Shown here: piece by piece, positions 7,378 through 15,691 of the stretch
Layout of the letters: each line of letters opens with the position of its first letter
How positions within the stretch are numbered: the first letter of the stretch is position 1
Source of the DNA: DASZXJ01 sp035545895
GTDB taxonomy: Bacteria > Planctomycetota > Phycisphaerae > Tepidisphaerales > Tepidisphaeraceae
DNA length: 20,728 nt
NCBI GenBank assembly: GCA_035545895.1
Contig: DASZXJ010000218.1
Coordinates: 1-20,728, forward strand
Reading direction: 5' to 3'
The notes under the pieces: model-generated
Told to the model about the DNA's origin: nothing
The model's database searches: none
What the model saw: the letters and a program-made list of their open reading frames with translations, nothing else
Translations under genes and position numbers: made by a program

Positions 7378-8055
7378 TTAAATCCACTGATCCCGAATCA
7401 ACTTCAGTTGCGACCAGTCCTCTTCATTAAACCATTCCGGCCTCTGGTCGATGGTGCTCATGAGGTTGAGGAAGAATTGCTCGGCTTCATCGTCGATGGC
7501 GGTGCGTTCCTGGCCCATTTGAACGCGGGCGGCGTACATGTCATCCTCGGCGCTGGCGAGCCTCAGCGCTTCCTGTCCGCAATGCTGCCGAACCAGCGCC
7601 GCCAGCTCACGATAGAACATCCACACATTGTCGTCGGGGTAGGCCGGCGGATTGCAATGCCGCTTGAGCGCGTGACGGAAATACTTCAGCTTTTCGTCCC
7701 AGCTTAAACTCGGATCCAGCGCCAGCGTGACGTATTGCCCCACCTTGGCGGATTCGCGCAGATGGGTTTGGCCTTGTTGTTCGGCCAGGTGGACCACTTT
7801 TGCATAGTAACTCTCAGGCCGGCCGATCTCCGGCATGGGGGGAAGCTGGCCAGGTGGTTGAACCATCGCCGACCTCTGCCTTTTTCGCGACAGCGCCGAA
7901 CCAGATGTGTCGTTGCCCGGGCTGCCGATTCGCTCCTGATAGCTTACCTCGCACGGAACGCGCTGCACAGAAAAACTTTCAAAACCGGTCCATGAATCCG
8001 ACAAACTGAGCGCTCCGGACCCGTTCGACAGGAACCGGCTAAACGTGCTGGGCAT
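7378..8055 (-). CDS. Hypothetical protein (225 aa)
   Basis: No family recognised. The first 85 or so residues are Ser, Gly and Pro rich and probably disordered. From about residue 90 the protein looks helical and soluble, with many Trp, Tyr, His and acidic residues (YYAKVVHLAEQQ, DEKLKYFRHALKRH, DDNVWMFYRELAALVRQH, EWFNEEDWSQLKLIRDQW). No signal peptide or membrane segment. ATG 8055 follows GGAGAAGGAG with good spacing, which is better than the upstream in-frame ATG at 8088. It is transcribed away from the ABC ATPase and ends seven bases before a hairpin element. Confidence 0.72.
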   Translation of the reverse strand: MPSTFSRFLSNGSGALSLSDSWTGFESFSVQRVPCEVSYQERIGSPGNDTSGSALSRKRQRSAMVQPPGQLPPMPEIGRPESYYAKVVHLAEQQGQTHLRESAKVGQYVTLALDPSLSWDEKLKYFRHALKRHCNPPAYPDDNVWMFYRELAALVRQHCGQEALRLASAEDDMYAARVQMGQERTAIDDEAEQFFLNLMSTIDQRPEWFNEEDWSQLKLIRDQWI

Positions 8056-8216
8056 GGTTTCTCCTTCTCCGAGCCCATAACGTTCCATCTAACCACAGGT
8101 CAGGCAAAACGATTTTTGTCCCGGCAATGGCTATCGGACATCCGGTCTGGTGGAATGGTTAAACCTTGCCAGCCGCGCATTGCACCTTACCCCACCCACG
8201 AGTGTTCTGGGACCAT

Positions 8217-8245
8217 TTGGACGGGTGCAATCGTTTGACTAAAAT
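8217..8245 (+). promoter_or_regulatory. Promoter TTGGAC-17-TAAAAT of the ABC ATPase gene, predicted leaderless
   Basis: TTGGAC (8217-8222), a 17-base spacer and TAAAAT (8240-8245) form a good sigma-70-type promoter. The -10 ends nine bases before the ATG at 8255, so the transcript would start two or three bases before it. No Shine-Dalgarno sequence is present. Confidence 0.55.
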
Positions 8246-8254
8246 TGCACTTTT

Positions 8255-9745
8255 ATGACCACCCCGGCCAATTCCTCCATCCCGCGATTGCGCATGCAAG
8301 GCATCTCCAAACGCTTTGGCGCCACGCTCGCGCTGGCGGGGGTTGATCTGGAAGTCGCGCCGGGACAAGTACTGGCGCTCGTCGGCGAAAACGGCGCTGG
8401 CAAAAGCACCTTGATGAAAGTGCTCTCCGGCGCCCATGCGCCCGAGACCGGCCAGATGTGGCTCGACGGTCAAATCTATGCTCCGCGAAATCCGCTCGAT
8501 GCGCGTGCTGCCGGCGTCGCGATGATCTACCAGGAGCTGGCGCTGGCCAAACATTTATCCGTGATGGAGAATATTTTGCTCGGGATGGAACCGCGCATCG
8601 GGCCAATTGTGAATTGGTCGGCGGTTCGTGCCAAGGCAAGGCAGGCGATGGATCAGCTCGGCCGCGCCGATATCCCGCTCGATCAGCCAGTGGGGCAGCT
8701 ATCGGTCGGCGAACAACAACTCGTTGAGATCGGCCGCGCCATCGCCATCGGCTGTCGCGTGCTCGTTTTGGATGAGCCCACCAGCAGTCTCGGTCGCAAG
8801 GATATCGAACTGCTTTTCAATCTCGTTCGCCGGCTCAAATCGCAGGGTCACGCGATTATTTACATATCGCATTTCCTGGAGGAAGTGACCGCCATTTCTG
8901 ATCGATATGTTGTCTTGCGTGATGGCCGAACCGTGGGCGGCGGAATAACCGCCGAAGCCACGCACGACAAGATCGTCTCACTGATGGTTGGCCGGGATGT
9001 TCAAGATCTTTATCCGCGCTCGGATCGAAAGCAGGGCGATGCGCTTCTCGAATTCAGTGATCTCGCCGGTCGATCCAAGCCGCGCTCCGCCAGCCTGACT
9101 TTGCATCGCGGGGAAGTGCTCGGTATCGCCGGCCTCGTCGGCGCGGGACGCACGGAACTCATGCGTGCCATTTTTGGTTTGGAACCGATCCGCGCCGGCC
9201 GATTGCGTCTTGGCATATACGAAGGCGGCGCAACTCCCGCCATGCGATGGTCGCAGGGCGCCGGCATGGTTTGCGAAGATCGAAAAAACGAAGGCCTGGC
9301 GCTCAGCCTGAGCATCGCCGACAATGCAACGCTGTCCAGGTTATCGCCTTTCGTTCGTCCATCTCAGCAGGATGCGCGCTCGCGCAAATGGATTGATCGT
9401 TTGAACATCCGCTGTCGCAATGCGCGTCAGCCGGTGGGCGCGCTGTCGGGCGGCAACCAGCAAAAGGTCGCGCTGGCGCGATTACTCCATCACGAAGTTG
9501 ATGTTCTTTTATTGGATGAGCCGACGCGCGGCATTGATGTGGGCGCCAAGGCTACGATCTACCAGGTCATCGATGAACTCGCCTGCCAGGGCAAGGCAGT
9601 CTTGATGGTCAGCAGCTATCTGCCTGAACTGCTGGGTGTTTGTGATCGCATCGCGGTGATGTGCAAGGGCAGGCTCGGTGTTGTCCGCCCGGTTCAGCAA
9701 TGCAGCGAACATCAGATCATGCTCGAGGCAACGGGAACAGTGTAG
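8255..9745 (+). CDS. Sugar-type ABC transporter ATP-binding protein with two ATPase domains
   Basis: The 496-residue protein has the tandem layout of RbsA/MglA/XylG. Domain 1 has Walker A GENGAGKST (44-52), Q-loop Gln93, signature LSVGEQQ (149-155), Walker B VLVLDEPTSSL (169-179) and switch His206. Domain 2 has the degenerate Walker A GLVGAGRTE (293-301) usual in this family, EDRKNEGL (341-348), signature LSGGNQQK (397-404) and Walker B LLLDEPTRGID (418-428). Such proteins drive uptake of monosaccharides or nucleosides with an RbsC-like permease and a periplasmic binding protein. Neither is next to it: the gene is followed by a terminator and then an unrelated exported protein, so the partners must lie elsewhere. 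Substrate cannot be told. Confidence 0.93.
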   Translation: MTTPANSSIPRLRMQGISKRFGATLALAGVDLEVAPGQVLALVGENGAGKSTLMKVLSGAHAPETGQMWLDGQIYAPRNPLDARAAGVAMIYQELALAKHLSVMENILLGMEPRIGPIVNWSAVRAKARQAMDQLGRADIPLDQPVGQLSVGEQQLVEIGRAIAIGCRVLVLDEPTSSLGRKDIELLFNLVRRLKSQGHAIIYISHFLEEVTAISDRYVVLRDGRTVGGGITAEATHDKIVSLMVGRDVQDLYPRSDRKQGDALLEFSDLAGRSKPRSASLTLHRGEVLGIAGLVGAGRTELMRAIFGLEPIRAGRLRLGIYEGGATPAMRWSQGAGMVCEDRKNEGLALSLSIADNATLSRLSPFVRPSQQDARSRKWIDRLNIRCRNARQPVGALSGGNQQKVALARLLHHEVDVLLLDEPTRGIDVGAKATIYQVIDELACQGKAVLMVSSYLPELLGVCDRIAVMCKGRLGVVRPVQQCSEHQIMLEATGTV

Positions 9746-9764
9746 CGCTGAATCCCAGGTCCTC

Positions 9765-9830
9765 TTTTAGCCCGGCCGCAAGCGGCCGGTTTTATTTTTC
9801 CAACACCCGTCGCGAGCGACGGGGCTAAAA
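9765..9830. repeat. Composite three-stem palindromic element
   Basis: Outer arms TTTTAGCCC (9765-9773) and GGGCTAAAA (9822-9830) are exact inverse complements. Between them are two perfect hairpins: CCGGCCGC-AA-GCGGCCGG (9772-9789) and CCCGTCGC-GA-GCGACGGG (9806-9823). The whole can fold as a cloverleaf-like cross in DNA or RNA. I take it as a REP/BIME-like element; the first hairpin doubles as a terminator. Confidence 0.65.
9772..9799 (+). terminator. Rho-independent terminator of the ABC ATPase gene
   Basis: A perfect 8-bp GC stem, CCGGCCGC-AA-GCGGCCGG, is followed at once by TTTTATTTTT, 26 bases after the stop codon. Confidence 0.8.
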
Positions 9831-9888
9831 AATGGCTCCTTCTGCCTCACGATTTTGTATAGGAATAAACCCCACCCCGTTCCCGCCC

Positions 9889-9917
9889 TTGGTGCAACCG
9901 CCCCTCACCGCTATGCT
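9889..9917 (+). promoter_or_regulatory. Candidate promoter TTGGTG-17-TATGCT of the propeller protein gene
   Basis: TTGGTG (9889-9894), a 17-base spacer and TATGCT (9912-9917) end eight bases before the ATG at 9926. There is no Shine-Dalgarno sequence, so a leaderless transcript is predicted. The hexamers are only moderate matches. Confidence 0.4.
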
Positions 9918-9925
9918 GTTACGCC

Positions 9926-11551
9926 ATGAACGCCATGAATCTATTTGAAGGATTGGAATCGCGCAGGCTGATGGCATTTACCGGTTTGCCGATTCAGATC
10001 GGCGGCACAGGTTGGGATTTCGGCCAGCAGGTCGCCGCCACACCCGATGGCGGCTACATCGCCAGCGGTATCTTCTCCGGCACGGTCGATTTCGATCCCG
10101 GCGCGGGACAAACCCGTCTTACCGCCAAGTCCGATACCGACATCTATATCGCCAAGTATGATGCTTCATCGGCGCTTCAATGGGTGAAACAGATCGGCGG
10201 CACCGCGCGACAGGATGGCATTAAGCAGTTTCCCCGTCGCATCGATATTGCAGCCGACCCCGAGCGCGCTGGCGGCGTGTTTGTCAACGGCGTTGGCCAA
10301 AGCCCCCGCGCTGCTGGTGAATATGTCAACGATGTCGTCGTCGCAGTCGATGGCAGCATCTTCCTGGCCGGCGATTTCACCGGCACGGTCGATTTCGATC
10401 CGGGCGCCGGAACTCACACTTTCAAAACCTTCGACACCAACTATTACGATGCGTTTGTCCTGAAGCTGGACAGCGCCGGGTCGTTTGTATGGGCCGACCG
10501 GTTCGGCGATCGGTTTACCGATACCGCCAACGCGATTGCGCTCGATTCATCAAATAATGTGTTTGTCACCGGCTTATTTTCACGCGATGTGAATTTCCAA
10601 CCCGGCACGAAGACATTCAAGCTCTCGGCATCGGGTCGCGAAGACGCTTACGTGCTCAAACTGAATAGCGCCGGCGCGCTGGCGTGGGTGAATTCGTTTG
10701 GCGGCGACAGCAACGGCGAAGCGCAACGCGATGTCGGCAACGATCTGGCGGTCGATTCGGCAGGCAATGTGTATGTGGCCGGCTCGTTTGCAGCGACCGC
10801 GGATTTCGATCCCAGCAAGACCGGCGTGGCGCGCCTGAGCACCGCTGGCGACACCGACGGCTTCCTCGCCAAATACTCCTCCGCCGGGCGATTCCGCGCG
10901 GTCCTGCCGTTCAGGGGAACCGCGTTTGACGCACTCACCAGCGTTGCCGTCGATTCCAACAACGACATCATCGTGGCGGGCTATTTCCAGGGTAAAAAGT
11001 TCGATTATGATCCCACGGCTGCGGTTCACAACCTCATTGCCACGCCCAAGGACGGCGACAGCGATCCGAAATTTCTCGATGTATTCGTCGAAAAACTCGC
11101 GCGCGGGCGAGTTGCGTGGGTCCAGCAACTGGCCGGCACGGGCACGGAACTTGTCGGCGACATGAAGCTCGACAGCAGCGACAATATCATCCTCAGCGGC
11201 TCGTTCTACCACACCGCCAAATTCGGCACCGCCGGCCCGACCGTCACCAGCGTCCTGGGCTCCGACTTCAAAGACCAAAACGACGATGATCGCAGAAACA
11301 GCTACGATGCGTTCGTCTGGAAACTCAGCGCCACCAACGGCACCACCCAATGGGCAAACACAATCGGCAACGAACAGGACGACTTCGGAGTGGGCATCGC
11401 CGTCGGGTCCGATGATTCGGTGTTGCTGACCGGAAGATTCCGCAATACGGTCGATTTCGACACCACCGCGGGAACGTCGCTGCTGACATCAGTCGGCTTG
11501 TCCGATGCGTTCGTGGCAGGGTTCAACGTCGGCGGATTGCCGTTGACGTGA
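9926..11551 (+). CDS. Exported LEPR-XLL protein with a seven-repeat beta-propeller (SBBP-like)
   Basis: The N-terminus MNLFEGLESRRLMAF carries the LEPR-XLL motif (10-17), which replaces a normal signal peptide in many exported planctomycete proteins. The rest consists of seven repeats of about 55-65 residues (near 41-94, 136-195, 203-262, 275-330, 340-405, 415-482, 492-541) with the pattern DxxGNVYVAGSF, VDFDPGAG, DAFVLKL, SAGxxxWV and FGG. This matches SBBP-type beta-propeller repeats, and seven units fit one closed propeller. The Asp-rich FDPGAG loops may bind calcium. A surface or extracellular binding role is inferred. ATG 9935 is an alternative start. The next gene on the same strand also encodes an LEPR-XLL protein. 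Confidence 0.85.
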   Translation: MNAMNLFEGLESRRLMAFTGLPIQIGGTGWDFGQQVAATPDGGYIASGIFSGTVDFDPGAGQTRLTAKSDTDIYIAKYDASSALQWVKQIGGTARQDGIKQFPRRIDIAADPERAGGVFVNGVGQSPRAAGEYVNDVVVAVDGSIFLAGDFTGTVDFDPGAGTHTFKTFDTNYYDAFVLKLDSAGSFVWADRFGDRFTDTANAIALDSSNNVFVTGLFSRDVNFQPGTKTFKLSASGREDAYVLKLNSAGALAWVNSFGGDSNGEAQRDVGNDLAVDSAGNVYVAGSFAATADFDPSKTGVARLSTAGDTDGFLAKYSSAGRFRAVLPFRGTAFDALTSVAVDSNNDIIVAGYFQGKKFDYDPTAAVHNLIATPKDGDSDPKFLDVFVEKLARGRVAWVQQLAGTGTELVGDMKLDSSDNIILSGSFYHTAKFGTAGPTVTSVLGSDFKDQNDDDRRNSYDAFVWKLSATNGTTQWANTIGNEQDDFGVGIAVGSDDSVLLTGRFRNTVDFDTTAGTSLLTSVGLSDAFVAGFNVGGLPLT

Positions 11552-11743
11552 TTTTTCTCTCCTCCTTCGTATTGCCGAAAATTTTCCGCTTGGGGAAGCA
11601 CGAATGGGCGGTAAGGATGCTCCAGGTTAACACGCATTTGGGTTCTTCACTTTACCTTCAGGAATTGTGCGTAAGTTAAAAGCCGCCTTGGCGTCTATAG
11701 AGTGGTTTTACTGGCTACGGGCAGGCCAAAAGGGAAAAGGGTT

Positions 11744-13768
11744 ATGAAATCACGTCGGCCGCAGCCCAGGGTCGAGTTGCTTGAAACACGTCAGCTACTC
11801 GCGTGGAGCAGTTACGCGCAATTGGTGGGGCAGGACGATGCCGCCACCGATTATTCATCCATTACCGGCAGGGGCGTGACCGTTGCCCTGATCGACACCG
11901 GGATCGATTACACCCAGCCAAGTCTTGGCGGGGGATTTGGTTCATCCTTCAAAGTCATCGGCGGATACGATTTCTACGGCAACGATGCCGATCCAATGGA
12001 CGAGACCGGCCACGGCACGGCTGTGGCGGGAGTGATCGCTGCCAATCCGTATACGGTGAACGGCATCACCTATCAGGGCGTGGCGCCGGACGCCAAGCTG
12101 GTTGCGCTGCGCGTCGGGACGGCTAGCAATATCTCAAACGCCAACATCGAAAAAGCCCTGCAATGGGTGATCGACAATTATTCCACGTATCACATTGGCG
12201 TGGTGAACCTGTCGCTCGGCTCGGGCAACTACACGACGGCCCAGAGCGATCCGACGATGGGGGCGGAATTTAAGCAGTTGCATGACCTGGGCATTTTCGT
12301 GGTCGCAGCCAGCGGCAACAGCAACGACCAGCAATCAGGCCCGATCAGTCAGGATGGAATTGCATACCCCGCCGCCGACCCAAATGTGTTCGCAGTGGGG
12401 GCGGTCGATTCGAATGACATTATCACAACCTGGGCGCAGCGTGGATCGGAATTGGACCTGCTGGCGCCGGGCGTGGATATCGTCATGCCGCAACTGGGCG
12501 GCGGATTTGTCACGGAAGATGGGACCAGCTTTGCCTCCCCATACGTGGCGGGGACTGCAGCGCTGCTCAAGCAGGCGGATTCTTCGTTAAAGGCTGGGGA
12601 TATCGGCTCGATCCTCATGTCCAGCGCGACAGTCAATCGCGATGGCGACAATGAAACAGGCAACACGACCGGCCTGCTCTTTGGACGGCTCAACATCGAT
12701 GCGGCACTGAAATTGACGACCCAGCGAGCGTCACCGTTCTCCACGCTCAAGCTGACCAATGCGTACGATATGGCCCTGGATTCGCAGGGCGTTTTGCACG
12801 CAGCGTATTACGATCCGGTCAATCACGATCTGCTTTATGCAACGCGCAGCACCAGCGGCAAATGGTCGGCCGGGCAGATCGTCGATTCAGCCGGCGATGT
12901 CGGGATGCAAGTTTCAATTGCAGTTGATGCCACCGGTAAGGCGGGAATCGCTTACTTTGATGCGACCAACGCGGACATGAAATACGCCAGCTTTGATGGG
13001 TTGCAGTGGCACGAGGCGATTGTCGAATCGAATAAGTTCGTGGGCACGAGTCCTTCCTTGGCCTTTACGATCGATGGAGATGCGTACTTGGCGTATTACC
13101 GCAAGACCGGCGGATATTTGCGGCTGGCACACCTGGATCGAGACACCGGCAGGTGGGGCATCCGCACGGTCGATGGCGGCACGGGCGCGAACGTCGGCGC
13201 TGTCGCGAGCCTGGCAATTGGCGAAGTGCCGGTGCGCAGCGGATTCTTCACAACTTACGACACGACCATCGCGATTGCCTACGCGGATGTGACCAACGGC
13301 GACCTGAAATACGCGAGGCTGGACGTGGATGACCCAACGGCCACATGGTATCTGAGCCTCGTCTCCAATACGCGCGGGGTGGCGTACATCGATCTGCATC
13401 TGCACGCCGGCCCGTTGAACCTGGGCGTGCAGGCGCAGATTGCTTATCTCGATGTCGCCAATCATCAGATCAAATATGCGTATCGCAATACGGATTGGTT
13501 TACCGAAACGGTGGTGACGGGCACGCAGTTCAATAGCGCGGTGCAGCTTTCGTTTGATGCTTCGGACCGGCCAGCCATCACGTATTACAACAGCGTTAAA
13601 AAGGCGATCTACACCTCCACGCGTCGAAGCAGCACGAGCTGGGCAACGGTCTGGAACGCGACCAGTCTGGCGGCCACGGTGGTCAGCTACAACGATCGCA
13701 CGGGCCAGACGCTGCTGACATGGATGACGCGATCCAAGACCGACGTGGATGCGCTCGAACTGACTTGA
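11744..13768 (+). CDS. Exported subtilisin-like serine protease (S8) with propeller-like C-terminal region
   Basis: The N-terminus has the LEPR-XLL motif LLETRQLLA (residues 12-20) and leads straight into an S8 catalytic domain with no obvious inhibitory propeptide: Asp51 in ALIDTGID, His90 in GHGTAVAG, oxyanion Asn192 in AASGN and Ser262 in GTSFASPYVAGT. Residues about 345-674 hold six to seven repeats of about 45-55 residues with the pattern IAYxDxxNxxLKYAxxxxxxW (for example AAYYDPVNHDLLYATR and IAYFDATNADMKYASF), probably a second propeller. ATG 11744 follows AGGGAAAAGGG and begins MKSRRPQPRVELLETRQLL; a GTG 42 bases upstream would only add a short unlike stretch. An extracellular or cell-surface protease is expected. 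It ends 9 bp from the convergent msrQ stop. Confidence 0.9.
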   Translation: MKSRRPQPRVELLETRQLLAWSSYAQLVGQDDAATDYSSITGRGVTVALIDTGIDYTQPSLGGGFGSSFKVIGGYDFYGNDADPMDETGHGTAVAGVIAANPYTVNGITYQGVAPDAKLVALRVGTASNISNANIEKALQWVIDNYSTYHIGVVNLSLGSGNYTTAQSDPTMGAEFKQLHDLGIFVVAASGNSNDQQSGPISQDGIAYPAADPNVFAVGAVDSNDIITTWAQRGSELDLLAPGVDIVMPQLGGGFVTEDGTSFASPYVAGTAALLKQADSSLKAGDIGSILMSSATVNRDGDNETGNTTGLLFGRLNIDAALKLTTQRASPFSTLKLTNAYDMALDSQGVLHAAYYDPVNHDLLYATRSTSGKWSAGQIVDSAGDVGMQVSIAVDATGKAGIAYFDATNADMKYASFDGLQWHEAIVESNKFVGTSPSLAFTIDGDAYLAYYRKTGGYLRLAHLDRDTGRWGIRTVDGGTGANVGAVASLAIGEVPVRSGFFTTYDTTIAIAYADVTNGDLKYARLDVDDPTATWYLSLVSNTRGVAYIDLHLHAGPLNLGVQAQIAYLDVANHQIKYAYRNTDWFTETVVTGTQFNSAVQLSFDASDRPAITYYNSVKKAIYTSTRRSSTSWATVWNATSLAATVVSYNDRTGQTLLTWMTRSKTDVDALELT

Positions 13769-13777
13769 CGTTCGAAA

Positions 13778-14401
13778 TTATCTTGCCACGACCGGTTTGC
13801 GACTCTTGCGGAGAAAATCGAAACCGGGAATCTGGATCAGTACGCGGTAACCCAGCAGAACGATCAGCACTGCAACAAACGAGATTTGAATAGCCGATGT
13901 GATCTTGCCAAACATGTAATAGTGGATGACCGCCGAGACGCCGGCGACATAGGTCAGCCGGTGCAACTGTTTCCATCGTGCCGAACCCAGCCGCTTAATC
14001 ATGCCGTTGGTCGATGTAATCGTCAGCGGCACCATCACAAGCAGGGCGATCATTCCGAAAAGAATGAAGGGCCGTTTGATGACGTCATCAATGAGCGATT
14101 GCAGGTTAAGCGAGCGATCGAACCCGAAATAAAGAGATAGATGGATCGCGGCGTAGACAAATGCGTAAACGCCGAGCATCCGTCGAAAATGGCTGAGCCA
14201 GTTCCATCCGGTGAAAAGGCGAACCGGAGTGACCGCGAGCGAAAGAACCAGGAAGATCAGCGCCATCATGCCCGTGGTATGAATGGCAAAATTGACCGGG
14301 TTGGCGCCCAGATGTCCCTGCGACTGGTCCCAGGCGAGAAGGGCCAGAGGAACCGCGCCATTGACCAGAACGACGAATTTGGCAAATTCCCAATCCTTCA
14401 T
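13778..14401 (-). CDS. msrQ: MsrQ, haem-binding membrane subunit of methionine sulfoxide reductase
   Basis: The 207-residue integral membrane protein of the YedZ/ferric reductase-like family has about six membrane segments and the conserved histidines expected to hold b-haem: His41 (AIHTTG), His87 (YAAIHLSLY), His147 (WKQLHRLTY) and His160 (AVIHYYM), plus HFRRMLG (71-77). It passes electrons from the respiratory chain or a flavin reductase to MsrP, which repairs oxidised methionine in periplasmic proteins. It starts 9 bp after the msrP stop, without a strong ribosome binding site, so it is probably co-translated with msrP. Confidence 0.93.
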   Translation of the reverse strand: MKDWEFAKFVVLVNGAVPLALLAWDQSQGHLGANPVNFAIHTTGMMALIFLVLSLAVTPVRLFTGWNWLSHFRRMLGVYAFVYAAIHLSLYFGFDRSLNLQSLIDDVIKRPFILFGMIALLVMVPLTITSTNGMIKRLGSARWKQLHRLTYVAGVSAVIHYYMFGKITSAIQISFVAVLIVLLGYRVLIQIPGFDFLRKSRKPVVAR

Positions 14402-14410
14402 GTGGGTGAC

Positions 14411-15427
14411 TCAGTAATTGGCTCGAAGGTCCATGCCTGCATAGAGATGAGCGACCTGATCGGCGTAGCCGTTGAACATCAGGGTTTCGCGCTTTCCTTC
14501 GCCGATGCGGCGCTCGGTGGCCTGACTCCAGCGCGGGTGATCGACCTCAGGATTCACATTCGCATAAAAACCGTATTCCCGCGGATTCTCCAGGTTCCAT
14601 GTTGATGGGGGCTGTTCTTCGACCAGTTTGATTTTCACAATTGATTTGGCGCCTTTGAAACCATATTTCCACGGAGTGACCAGCCGGATCGGCGCACCAT
14701 CCTGCGGCGGGAGCTGTTTGCCGTAAAGTCCGGTGGCGAGAATCGCCAGCGGATGCATCGCTTCGTCCATGCGCAGCCCTTCAACATAGGGCCAGTCGAG
14801 AACTCTGCTTCGCTGGTTGGGCATTTGCTTTGGATCAACGACCGATTCGAAAGCAACATATTTCGCGCTGCTGAGCGGTTGGACCTTCTCGAGCAGTTTC
14901 GAAAGAGAATAACCCGCCCAGGGGATGACCATCGACCATGCTTCGACGCATCGCATTCGGTAGACGCGTTCTTCGATGGGAGCCAGCTTGAGCAGATCAT
15001 CCAGATCGAATTTCATCGGATTGGAAACGAGCCCTTCGACCGAAACCGTCCACGGACGGGTCTTGAAGTTTTCCGCGACCTCGGCGACCGATTCCTTGTC
15101 CAGCGAGAATTCGTAGAAGTTGTTGTAGTGAGTGATCGAATCGAACGGCGTCAGACGTTCGTTCGTGCGGAAACCGTTGTCGTCGCCATTTGCCGATGGT
15201 GAAGTTGCTGGCGCGGTGGTTGGCAGCAGGTCAGCCAGGTTGCGCGGCGCAGCGCCGCCGGTGCTTATGTGGTTGACCTTGCGATAGATGAGCCCGGTGG
15301 CCAGCGCGGTGGCGGCCACGATTCCCGCGCGCATGAACGTGCGGCGATTGAAATAGACGCTCTCGTCGGTGATTTCAGATGATGGGATGTCGTTGCGTTG
15401 GTGACCAGCCACGCGGTTCTCCTGCAT
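14411..15427 (-). CDS. msrP: MsrP, periplasmic molybdopterin-dependent methionine sulfoxide reductase
   Basis: The 338-residue protein has a twin-arginine export signal (NRRTFMRAG, Arg28-Arg29, then a hydrophobic stretch to about 47) and the sulfite-oxidase-type molybdenum cofactor fold: FYEFSLDK (104-111), RPWTVSVEGLV (124-134), and the Mo-ligand Cys160 in YRMRCVEAWSMVIPW. The end AHLYAGMDLRANY is typical of the family. It reduces methionine sulfoxide in envelope proteins with electrons from MsrQ. A Ser, Thr, Ala and Pro-rich linker (about 69-84) sits between the signal and the domain. The ATG has no Shine-Dalgarno sequence; TATAAT ends 11 bases upstream. Confidence 0.94.
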   Translation of the reverse strand: MQENRVAGHQRNDIPSSEITDESVYFNRRTFMRAGIVAATALATGLIYRKVNHISTGGAAPRNLADLLPTTAPATSPSANGDDNGFRTNERLTPFDSITHYNNFYEFSLDKESVAEVAENFKTRPWTVSVEGLVSNPMKFDLDDLLKLAPIEERVYRMRCVEAWSMVIPWAGYSLSKLLEKVQPLSSAKYVAFESVVDPKQMPNQRSRVLDWPYVEGLRMDEAMHPLAILATGLYGKQLPPQDGAPIRLVTPWKYGFKGAKSIVKIKLVEEQPPSTWNLENPREYGFYANVNPEVDHPRWSQATERRIGEGKRETLMFNGYADQVAHLYAGMDLRANY

Positions 15428-15438
15428 CAGATACGGCG

Positions 15439-15444
15439 ATTATA
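15439..15444 (-). promoter_or_regulatory. Perfect -10 box TATAAT upstream of msrP
   Basis: GGCTATAATCG lies on the minus strand, with the hexamer ending 11 bases before the msrP ATG, implying a leader of about four or five bases. The -35 region (TAATAA at 17 bases) is weak. Confidence 0.45.
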
Positions 15445-15691
15445 GCCGCTGCATGCAATCTTTATTAGGTGTGGGGGCTGGCGAGAAGTTACGACGACAA
15501 TTCCCGCCCCCAGGCGATGCGTCTGTCCAAATCATTGAGCGGCCAGAGATAGTGGATTTCCACCCGGTGCCCGAACCCGATCCAAAAGCAGGTGCAGGTG
15601 GGATAACCCCCGATAGACGATTGCTTGCAGGCAAACGTCGAGTGAAGAACGTTGCCAGCACCTGAGAGGATGTACGTTTGGATATGCACTG
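15445..15691. other. Intergenic region between the toxin gene and msrP, no gene recognised
   Basis: About 247 bases with short open frames on both strands, none with a ribosome binding site or a recognisable protein pattern. It must hold the msrP promoter. A decayed gene is possible but nothing supports one. Confidence 0.4.

Noticed and set aside
10580..11350. Minus-strand open frame (256 codons)
   Set aside because: Antisense to the propeller repeats; low complexity from reading FDPG-type repeats backwards.
11660..11700. ECF-type promoter before the subtilase (GGAATT ... CGTCTA)
   Set aside because: The two boxes are about 25 bases apart, too far for the usual ECF spacing.
15440..15690. 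Short minus-strand frames as a pseudogene remnant between the toxin and msrP
   Set aside because: No reading frame gives a recognisable protein family, so a decayed gene cannot be claimed.
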